Origin: Zopfochytrium polystomum
Lineage: Eukaryota; Chytridiomycota; Chytridiomycetes; Chytridiales; Chytridiaceae
Reading direction: 5' to 3'
Assembly (NCBI GenBank): GCA_025765615.1
Contig: JAIVFJ010000008.1
Location: 578,372 to 642,371, forward strand
DNA: 64,000 bases
Part shown: positions 55,472-64,000 of the stretch, in pieces
Position numbering within the stretch: the first letter of the stretch is position 1
How the letters are laid out: every line of letters starts with the position of its first letter
Made by a program: the position numbers and the translations under genes
The notes under the pieces: model-generated
Databases searched by the model: none
Told to the model about the DNA's origin: nothing
The model's input: only the letters and a program-made list of their open reading frames with translations

Positions 55472-57149
55472 ATGGCCACCTGGATCAAGAGCGTGTTTGG
55501 CAACAAAGGCGCCTCACCCCAACAACATCAGCAGCCACCGACGGCGTCGGCTAATGCCGCGACCGCCACTACCACCACTTCCGCTTCGGTTTCGTCCTCG
55601 GAGAAGTCTGATGCCTCCTCCTCAAAAAGAGAAAGCAAGAACCGCTTCTCTTTGTTCTTCTCCTACAAGCACACATTTGACTCGGATTACACCGTCGGGA
55701 AGCTGCTGGGGAAGGGAACCTTCGGTGAGTGCGCAACCCCCTGCGGTGTTGGAGGGTCGATCCTCTGGTTCTGGCTGGATCTCGACAGTGGCCGGCTGCA
55801 CGCCATCAGCGGCCAGGTGTGGGGCGGAAGGAACCCTTGTCTCTCCGCCCGCCGCGGCGCTGCACCGCCACGCAGACATCATGAGGCCGCCTTTCTCTCC
55901 AAAATCATGCAATCTTTCTAATGCGGGGGGATCTCCTCCCAGCTACGGTTAGCGAATGCACTCGAAAGTCGGACGGCTTACATTTCGCCGTTAAGATGAT
56001 CGACAAGGTACGTCCGCGCTTCCCCATGGCGCGGAAGCTAACCCCCATTGCAGAAAAACATCAAGACTGCCGCTCAGCAAGCTACCCTTCAGTCGGAAAT
56101 CAACGTCCTCTCCCAGCTCCACCATCCCAACATCATCACTTTGGTCGATAAGTACGAAACTGACAAGTGCCTGTATCTCGTGACGGACTTGGCTACCGGA
56201 GGAGAGCTTTTCGACCAGATCGTGGAGAAAGGAAGCTATACTGAAAGGGACGCTGCCACAATCGTGAAACAGCTGCTGGAGGGTATCGACTATTTGCACC
56301 AAAAAGGTATCGTCTTATCCCCTTGCATTGAGTGAACTCACTGAGTGTACTTAGATATAGTTCATCGGGACCTGAAACCGGAGAATCTTCTGTACGTTCT
56401 TCCTGAGCGCATCGCAAGTCGGCTAATATTCTGAATTCCTGTTCCCATTTTAAGTCTTCGAACAAAGGCTGCAGACTCTCCTATTTTGATCTCCGACTTT
56501 GGGCTTTCAAAAGAGGCGACGACGGACGATTTTTTGAAGACGGCGTGCGGCACACCAGGTTACGTTGCCCCTGAGATCTTGAAACGAGTGGGACACGGAA
56601 AGCCAGTCGATATGTGGGCACTAGGTGTCATTACGTTTGTTCTCCTTTGTGGATACACTCCATTTTGGGGTGAGACGCAGGCTGAAATGTTTGACGTGAT
56701 AATGGCGGGCCAGTACGAATACGGTGATCTTCTTGTTTCTTCATTTCCCTTTGCCGCATGTTGTTGCTGACAGCTCCTTCGTCACTCCTGGACACAGAGG
56801 AGGAGTACTGGTCGGCCATTTCAGACAGTGCCAAAAATTTCATTGATTGCCTTCTCAACGTCGATCCGCACAAGCGGCCCTCAGCCGCTGACATGCTCAA
56901 GCACCCATGGCTGGAGACGCAGTCGACGACAGACGTTCTCAGCTCTTTCAAGAAGAACTTCAACGCGAAACGGACTTTCAAAAAAGGTGTGTTTTGAAAA
57001 TGCGGACCCTAATGGTATTTCCTGCGTTGTGTTCTAAAACAGCCCCATTAGCTATTCACGCTGTCAGAATGGCTGCTCGCTTCCAGTCATCGCACATACT
57101 GCAGGAAGGGGAAGAGCCAAAGGCCTCGGACGTTGTGTCATCGCAGTAG
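55472..57149 (+). CDS. Calcium/calmodulin-dependent protein kinase, CaMKI type
   Basis: Seven exons: 55472-55724, 55943-56007, 56054-56306, 56355-56391 (37 nt), 56455-56723, 56798-56986, 57043-57149; 390 residues. A Ser/Thr/Gln-rich leader precedes the kinase domain (about residues 75-335): LGKGTFATVSE, FAVKMIDK, DIVHRDLKPENLLL, LISDFGLSKEA, CGTPGYVAPEIL, VDMWALGVITFVLLCGYTPF and the KRPSAADMLKHPW end. A CaMKI-style regulatory tail follows, with a basic amphipathic stretch (SSFKKNFNAKRTFKKA...HAVRMAARF) that fits an autoinhibitory and calmodulin-binding segment. The activation-loop Thr (in FLKTACGTPGY) allows phosphorylation by a CaMKK. Intron 1 (218 nt) stays open for about 200 nt and could be retained. 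Confidence 0.93.
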
Positions 57150-57452
57150 CTTGTCTGTTGCATACAAGCCTCTTTTCTGTGTGAAGTGCGGGGTTTCCTG
57201 GCTTTTTCTTTTGTTCGCAGTTTTACTTGTTACTAAGGGTCGGGTTTCTTTCGAGGCAAAGGTTGACTCCATTTGCTAAAATGTAGTTTTTGATTTTACG
57301 ACTATTCCTGTTCGTCAAATCTGGGCCTGGGCAGTTTATCATATTCGGAGAAAGATAGGAAAAACAAGTTTTCTGTTTTGAGTTCCAACTGACGTGCTCT
57401 ATTAGTTGGGGTAGATAATTTATATTCAGCAAGGATACCCAACCCTCTTTCT
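57150..57452. other. Convergent 3' region between CaMKI and CCDC146
   Basis: AT-richer, about 300 bases, with no gene. Confidence 0.5.
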
Positions 57453-60400
57453 TCATAGCTCAATCGGCCTCACGCCCGGTTTCCTGAAGTGGCGCATTTG
57501 CGACCCTGCGTCCTGAGGCTTGAAAGGCGCGTGAGCGCCGTATGGCTTCGGAATGGGAAGCTCTCCAAGCCCGCCGGACGAAGGTATGTAAGCGTTAGGG
57601 CGTGGCTCGGCCAGGGTGCGAATGTTTCCGTAGCTGTAAAAGTTATCTTCGTCGCTGCGGGAGTGCAATAGAAGATTAATCAGAATGGTCAGCGAAATCC
57701 AACAAAGAAACAGCTGGAAGAACTCGAATCACTTACATCTCGACGTAGTTCGGTGCCCTTTCACGCTCCTGTTTCTCCTTCGCGGCCATCGCCTGCCCCT
57801 CTTTGGCGAGACGCCTTCTCTCCATTTTGACAAACTCGCGCTCCATTTCGTCAGTCGGCACCTCCCCTCTCACCAGCCTCGCCTTTGCTTCCTCCACCAC
57901 AGCCTCCTTCTCGCACTTTTCCTGATAGAGCGACATGGCCATGGCCTGGTACATGGAAAGCTCCGACACTCGCGCCATGATTGCTCGCGTGGTCGATTTC
58001 AGCTTTTTGGCGAGCTCGTTTAAGCGGTTTGTGGTTTGCAGAGTGGTAGAGCGGTCCGCGAGGGTTTGCACCTTGAGCCGCTCGGTGAGGGTCGAAACCT
58101 CCTCCAGGATTAAGTCTTTTTCTAAGAGCCGCTCCTGTGACCGGGTGTAAAAAATCAGTAAACTCTCCGTACCGCCTCATAGCTCAGCCCCACCCCCACC
58201 CCTCCCCTCCCGGGTTGACAAAGACCACTCGTTTACCTCCTTCTCCGCCAGCATCAATTCAATCCGCTTAATCTTCTCCACCAGCTCCTTCTGACCAGGG
58301 TCAGCGCCGCCCAAGTCCCTGCACCGCCCGGCCTCCTCCGACCCCTCCATCCTCTCGCCGAGCTCGGCGACGCTCGCGCGGCACGCCTCCAGCTCGGCCT
58401 CCAAGTCGGCCACGGACCGCAAGACCCTCCCGACCTCGGGCAGCCGCGCCTTTGCCAGCTCGACCTCTCTCTCGACCTCCGCCTCGACGATGCGCAGCCG
58501 GCGCAGCTCCTCCTCGCGCTCCAGTAGCGCCGTCTCGCCGCGCGCCGCCACCACGCTCTGCACGTTCAGCCGCTCGTACAGCACGCACAGCTCGTCGTTC
58601 CGGTCCAGTAAGTGCACTCCGACCGCGTTGCGCTCCCGCACCGACCGCTCGTACCGCGCCTTGACGCTCGTCATGTCCGCCTCCGCCGCGTTGATTTGCA
58701 CGTTGAGCGTCGCGATGCGCGAGAGGTGCTGGTCGATCTCGTCGCGCCGCGTGCGGTACGCGGAGAGGTACTTGTTAGCGTCGTTCTTGGCGGCGTCGCG
58801 AATCGCGTAGGCGGCCGTGTTGTCTTGCCGTTTTTTCTGAGGAGAGGGGGGTTGATTCGTTCGTGGCGTGCGGTCCGGTGTACGTGCGCGTGGGTGGTTA
58901 AAAGGTTAGTCAAGGTGTAATTACGGTATGTTACTGCGTACGGTGAGTTCACGATCTTTGCTCATGATTTCGTGTCGGAGGATCTCAATTTCATTGCTAA
59001 GAATGCGGATTTTTTCCTTCATTTCGGCGTCCCTCTGCGTCGTGGCTTGAATTTGGTTGAGCTGTTTTGAGAATAAAAATGAATTGATTTTTATTGTAAG
59101 TGTAGTTCGTGAGTTTAAAGGAACTCACATATTTGTTTCGTTCGTTTTTGACCACATCGTAAAGAGCTGAAAAGTCTCTCAGTCGTCCGATGGATTCCGA
59201 ACACCGTTTCGACGCCTCTCCAATCGCCATGTCTTTGACGTTCTTGTCGTCTGTTATGACCTTGTACTTGCTTTGAATGCGGATAAGGTCCCTCGACTGC
59301 AAAGGTTATTGGCTTGCGCGACAGAGATGTCTCGATCATTAGACCCGACGTTGGCTTACCTTCAGCTCTCTTTCACCCTTCAGCGCTTCAATTTGCCGTC
59401 CAAGCTCAATCCTCCTCTTCAGCACCTCCTCCAGCTCAGCTTCGAGCTTCCTATTCAACTCCTTCTGCGCCGCAACCTTCTCCAGCTCGACGGTCTCGGT
59501 GCCTTCGGATTTCAAGAAACTAAAGAGGCCCAGGTCGATCTCTTTCTTCAATGCCGCCATCGCCTTCTTTTGGCTCTTATCCTCCCGCTGAAGCAGCTCC
59601 AGCGACGACCGAGACTCTTCGAGCTGCTGCCTGATTGTCGGCGTCGACATCGAGACGTTGTTCAGCACCGTTTCGAGGCGTCGGTGGTGCTTCAGCTGAG
59701 ACTCTTTGTCGCGTATCGCGCGCAGGAGAACGTCGTGCTCGATTTTGATCTGTGGGACAGAGGGGGAGGACCCCAGTCATGGCCGCCCATTGTTTAGAAA
59801 GTCTCTCCGGTCGGTCGGTCGCGCGCCAGCTTGCGTGGGAAAACCAAATTTCGAGAAAATACTGCAAAGCGCTGGGTTGCTCACCGAGTTTGTCAGGCTC
59901 TTCAGAGCCATCTCCAGCCTCACTTTCTCCGCCATCTGCGCCGCGAGCGTGTCCTTTGCAAACTCGTGCTGCTTGAATATTTCGTCGCTCTCGGCCTCCA
60001 GCTCGTTGTTGATCATGCGATGCTGCTCGTACTCTGCAGACTGATTCAGTTTCTGCTCCGCCAGCTCTTTCTTGCGCCGCGCAAGCCGCTCCAGCTCGTT
60101 GTCAAACTGCTGCGACAGCGTCGTCTGCTTCACGTTTTCGATAACAAGGGAGGAGATGGCGTCGCGAAGGATCTCGGACTGCTTCCTGTGTGTGTGGTAT
60201 TTCGAGCGTTACGGTTTCTGTGCTCGAGGTGTGAAAAAGAAAAAAGTCGCTTGCTTACAAAAACTTTGCCGGCATTTCGGAGGAACGAGCAAGCGCCGCG
60301 CTGTGCTTTTCCCGTTCGATGTCCAGCTTTTCCGTCTCGTTTCTCACAATGTCGTAGGTCCCTTCTTTCTCTTCGAGATCCTTGTCCAGGTTTTCCAGCT

Positions 60401-61652
60401 GCTGGTTTCTTTGGGCGATTTCCGCCTGTAAGTGGAAAGATTTGCTTATGAGAAGGAGCTTCTTCAAAAGAAGAGCTGAGCCCGAACCTTTAATTCTTTG
60501 ATGCTCGATATCAACTGCGGCTCGAGCATATCCGCCTTGTGCTTTCGTATCTCCTCAATGTCGTTCGTGAGTTCTCCCCGCTGATTCGTGCCCTCTTCGA
60601 TTTCGCGCTGAAGTCTTTCCTCCCGCTCCAAAGCCAGGCGCACTTCGTTTTCGCTCTGTCCACAACCGTTTGTCGGAAAATACAGAGCGACAAAATACAA
60701 GTGTAACGAGTTTGCTGCCTACCTTGAGCAGCTCTCTTTTCAAATTGCCAATCGTTAGATTGTTGGAGTACTGCTTCGTTTCGATACGATCCAACTCGGT
60801 GCGCTGACCGCTCACGTCGTGGGCGAGCTGCTTCGTCATCTTTTGAAGTGCTTTTTCATGCGCGTGAAAGGACAACAGGTGCTGGTGGAGCGAGCGAATC
60901 TTCTCCTTGAGCTCCTTTGACCTGGAATCGTTTTTGAACAATGTTACCAAGAAGTCGTTCAGAAGAATACACGGACAAAAATATAAAATCAACATTCTAC
61001 CGTGCCTCCGATATCCCGCCGCCCTTGCCGCCATTCCCAGTCCCGCTGCTCTTGGCCGTCTCCAGCGCCTTGAAGGCTGGGGAGTTTTCAATGCTAAACA
61101 GCCCGTTTACGTAGAACTGCTCCTCCTCCGTTTCGTCCTGGTCGTCGAGCTGGAGGCCCTGCAAGTTGACTGCGTTCTTCTTTCCTGGGAGTGGCTTGTC
61201 CACAGCGGGAGTGTTTAATGTGGGGGCCGCATGGATTTGGCTGGCGGCGGCGGCGACGGTGGCGGCGGCTACAGATGCGTCGCCGGTCTCTTGGCCCGGT
61301 GGCGGCGCAGGGCTTGCGGGCTGGGCGGAAACTGGCTTCGTGGCAGCCGCAGCCGCAACTACCGTTGCGATCCCATCCTCCTCGGTGGCTGGCGGATCCG
61401 GCGCCTGCGTCGGATCGGTCGAGTCTGGTGGACCCTGGTGATTTGATTATTTCGTTGACGGGCGAGCGAGCGAGAGAGTCAGTTAGAGGTTTCGGGCAGG
61501 ACGTGGTGAGCGATCGTTGCTGGTGCGCCGCGAAGACGAGTGTTGGGAGGCTCTGAAAAACGCCGCCCGAGCCGCGCGCGACGAGAACTCGGCGGTAATG
61601 CACACACAGACTCCATGAAAGAGTGCAAGCAGTTTACCTCACTTTGAGACAT
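57453..61652 (-). CDS. CCDC146: CCDC146-like coiled-coil protein (centriole/flagellum)
   Basis: Twelve exons: 61638-61652, 61001-61434, 60723-60921, 60488-60655, 60259-60425, 59885-60185, 59360-59749, 59129-59296, 58942-59061, 58237-58836, 57737-58134, 57453-57654; 1,053 residues, every phase consistent. After an Ala/Pro-rich start, residues about 130-980 are almost continuous heptad coiled coil. Family landmarks are [19 protein letters not shown], the following [18 protein letters not shown] helix, and the C-terminal RPNAYIP...[15 protein letters not shown]...MRHFRKPG...PIEL. CCDC146/MBO2 proteins localise to centrioles and axonemes and are needed for sperm or flagellar structure in animals and algae. 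Their presence argues for a flagellated zoospore. The first exon has only 5 codons. Divergent from the Ngl-like gene, 640 bp away. Confidence 0.92.
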
Positions 61653-62292
61653 AGAACTTTAAACTGGACAATTTCAGAGAGTAACAAGGTAGAAAAAAAA
61701 GAAATAAAAGAGAAAAAACCGAACAACGAAACTGAGGAAGGTGCCTGTCACATTCAATCATGCAATTTGTGAACTCTTCGCCCATTTAGCGGAGCATCTC
61801 ACCAGCCAGCGCGGACTGTCCCGAGCCGGGGAGCGGGGAGGAGCAGGGTTGGGAGCGGGGACACGGAGGGGGAAGGGGAAGAGAGGTCGGCTACTCTGGC
61901 TGTTAGTCAGACTTTTGATGTTAGAGTTCTGGACGATGGACCGGGCGCGATGCATGCACCAAATTGAATGCGGAGTCGCCGAGAACTACCACGACTACCA
62001 CCGCGATTCGCCCTCCTCCGGACGAGCCTAATATGATTGTCATCAACCCGGCTCATCCCAGCTGCACAGTCAATTTGTTATTATCGTTGTTGACCACATG
62101 TAAATATGCGCGGGGGAGAGAATGCTGCGGCAAAGCTACCAACAACCGACGGCGTGGTGGTGCAGCGACTTGCTCCAGTAGCACAGTATATTATTCTACC
62201 GTTTGGCTTTGACACGGACACCGACCCCGACCCCGACCGACCGACAGACCGGACCGACAAACCACCACATATACAACAGGATTACAGAGGGA
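61653..62292. other. Divergent intergenic region (CCDC146 and Ngl-like)
   Basis: Holds both promoters. No gene was recognised. A (GACCCC/GACCGA)n stretch lies at 62214-62252 in the Ngl-like leader. Confidence 0.5.
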
Positions 62293-62294
62293 AT

Positions 62295-62336
<42 letters not shown>

Positions 62337-62869
62337 TGCGCCGGCCGCCGCCGCCGCCGCCTCGCTGCTGCCGTTGGCGCTGATCGCCGTGCCGCCTCCA
62401 GTTCAACTACCCGCCGCCGCCGTCACCGCTCGCTTCAAAGTCTACTCTTGGAACATTCTAGCCCGTTAGTCGTCTTCTGCGTCTTCTTGATCCCCGTCGT
62501 CGTCGTCGTCGTCGTCGTCGCTGCCGCCTCACACTAACCCCCCCAATGCAACACGGCAGAGTGCCTGGTTCGTCGAGAGCTCTTCCCTTACGCCACCGAC
62601 AAGGCGACGCTGGCGCAGCGCAGTCGCCTCGATCTCATCATGTCCGTGCTCGCCAGCGACCCGCCGGATCTGTTCCTCCTGCAGGAGGGTCGACGCGGCC
62701 ATGTGGGACGCCGGCCTGCGGAAAACGCTGGAGGATACCTGCGGCATGGATGTTACGTTTACGAGGAGGGACGAAGGAACGATAAAGCCGGCCGGGCACG
62801 GCATCGTCATTGCATGGAACAAGCGCGTGTGAGTACGGAGAGGACCCTACGCGGAATTTAACATGCACC

Positions 62870-62900
<31 letters not shown>

Positions 62901-63907
62901 CCCTTCGAATCGCCCCCAGGTTTGCCAAGGTCGCCCAGCGCAATGTGGTCTTTGACAACCATCCCCTCACCCATCCGACGTCCATCACGCCATTGACCGG
63001 GAACGTCGGTCAGATCGCCGCCCTTCGGTTTATACACGCTCCCTATTCGGGCGTCGTCGTGTCGAACCACCACCTTTACTGGCGGCCGACCGCGGTGTTT
63101 GAGAAATTGAGGCAGGCGTACGTGATGGTGAACGAGATCGATGCCGTGTACCAGCTCTTGAAGGAGCAACAGGTCGACACGACCGCGTGGCCGGTCGTGT
63201 TTGGTGGAGGTAATTTACTTTTGCCCTATTTATGATCGTTTGCGAGGAACGAGAAAAGAGTACTGATCCCTCTCGCTTCCTCCTTATTTTCTAATGCTTT
63301 CACAACTGCCAGACTTCAACACAACCCCCTCCGACCCACTTTATAACTTGTTGAGCTCCAAGGCGGGGGACCTGACGCCTTCACAGCTATCCGCTCTCCT
63401 CACGTGCTACACTCCAGACCCCGCGACATCCCCGTCCACTGCCCCCGCCTCGACCGTTGCCTCGTATGTCGAACGGATCGACAGCCTTACTCGCGACTTT
63501 GCGAGCGTTAACGCAAACTACCGCAAACTCGATCAAGCCCACGAGCCGCCGCCACCGCCAAAAGGCGGCGCATCCAGCGAATCACCAGACCCCACCACGA
63601 ACGAGCCCTTTTTCACCAACTACAGCGTCTGGAAGGGCACGCTCGACTACGTCTTTACCGGGCGGTGGCCGAGTAACGTGGCCGAGCTCGGCGACGGTGG
63701 CGGCAGCGGCGCCGGCGGGTGGACGTGCGGGCGGGAGAGGAACCAGCGCTTCCGGTGCAGGGGAAGGGAGGGTGCGACGTGCGCGTGCGCGCGGTCGTGC
63801 AGATCCCGCCGTGGTCGGCGCTGGAACCGGGAATTCCAAACAGGGTGTGGCCGTCGGACCATCTGATCGTGGGAGGCATTGTTGAGGTGGTGCAGTCAGA
63901 GTCGTAG
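62293..63907 (+). CDS. Ngl/CCR4-type endonuclease-exonuclease-phosphatase protein
   Basis: Exons 62293-62464, 62560-62828, 62920-63209 and 63313-63907, about 441 residues after allowing for two base errors. An Ala-run N-terminus (GCT repeats) precedes the EEP domain: FKVYSWNILAQCLVRRELFP (split by intron 1), DLFLLQE (catalytic Glu), GHGIVIAWNKR, VVSNHHLYW, VVFGGDFNTTPSDP (catalytic D-x-N), and PSDHLIV (final Asp-His). All catalytic motifs are kept. This layout fits yeast Ngl1-3 and Angel nucleases, which trim RNA 3' ends (Ngl2 in 5.8S maturation). GGG at 62687-62689 carries one base too many and GGG at 63717-63719 one too few, with family-like sequence on both sides. A T-rich tract sits in intron 2. 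Confidence 0.85.
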
Positions 63908-64000
63908 TTGGGGATTGGCTGGACGCAGCGAAATGTGCTTGCTTGTGTTGTGTGTGTGTGATTGGTTGTGGCGATTAATAGGTCGCATTCCACATTCAAT

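Noticed and set aside
55725..55942. Reading CaMKI intron 1 as coding because it stays open for about 200 nt
   Set aside because: Splicing at GTGAGT and CCCAG restores LGKGTFATVSE exactly; the read-through would break the Gly-rich loop.
1..64000. tRNA or rRNA genes
   Set aside because: No cloverleaf with A and B boxes or rRNA-like segment was noticed by eye; a covariance-model scan would be decisive.

Overview
This is eukaryotic DNA, most likely from a zoosporic early-diverging fungus of chytrid type. The genes are interrupted by short GT-AG introns (about 45-200 nt) with a few GC-AG introns. Fungal-type factors (a split-finger Sfp1-like regulator, Vps27, Esf2, a Mid2-like cell-surface protein, an Ngl-type nuclease) sit beside a CCDC146-type coiled-coil protein, a family tied to centrioles and flagella, and an RNF220-type RING ligase. 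Genes are GC-rich and dense. Microsatellites ((CT)n, (GT)n, (CTGT)n, poly-A/T, a G25 run) lie between genes and inside some introns.

Layout. 1-3.8 kb is a low-GC, gene-poor island with a solo LTR and a decayed gag-like fragment. 3.9-9.9 kb holds two weak hypothetical genes, a protein kinase with an HGD catalytic loop, long CT repeats and one weak small gene. 10.4-16.5 kb has an M20 dipeptidase (Dug1/CNDP type) and a Ser-rich protein with a degenerate retropepsin fold. 19.4-22.6 kb is the Sfp1-like zinc-finger protein. 23.9-28.3 kb is a second transposon island: a truncated PIF1-type helicase split by a second solo LTR, a small hairpin repeat array, a copia-type gag remnant and a MITE. 28.6-34 kb has Esf2/ABT1, ribosomal protein eS7 and a tandem CCCH protein. 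34.5-38.9 kb is a LisH/WD40 protein. 40.4-47.2 kb has an SDR and a 1,733-residue membrane protein. 47.9-55.4 kb has Vps27, a Mid2-like sensor, Rpc25 and an RNF220-like ligase. 55.5-63.9 kb has a CaMKI-type kinase, CCDC146 and an Ngl/CCR4-type nuclease.

The genes do not form one pathway. Several concern ribosome and RNA biology (Sfp1-like, Esf2, eS7, Rpc25, CCCH, Ngl-like), others endosomal sorting, surface signalling and the flagellar apparatus.

The most interesting points are: (i) an LTR family carrying dense, well-phased heat-shock elements in both copies; (ii) a cellular protein with a retropepsin-like fold whose DTG motif has become DPH; (iii) seven isolated one-base frameshifts, all at short homopolymers in otherwise intact genes, which look like assembly errors; and (iv) only 30 bp between the divergent start codons of Rpc25 and the RNF220-like gene.

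Exon models were built by eye from splice motifs and phase checks. Most boundaries should be good to within a base or two; the start codons of four genes remain open.
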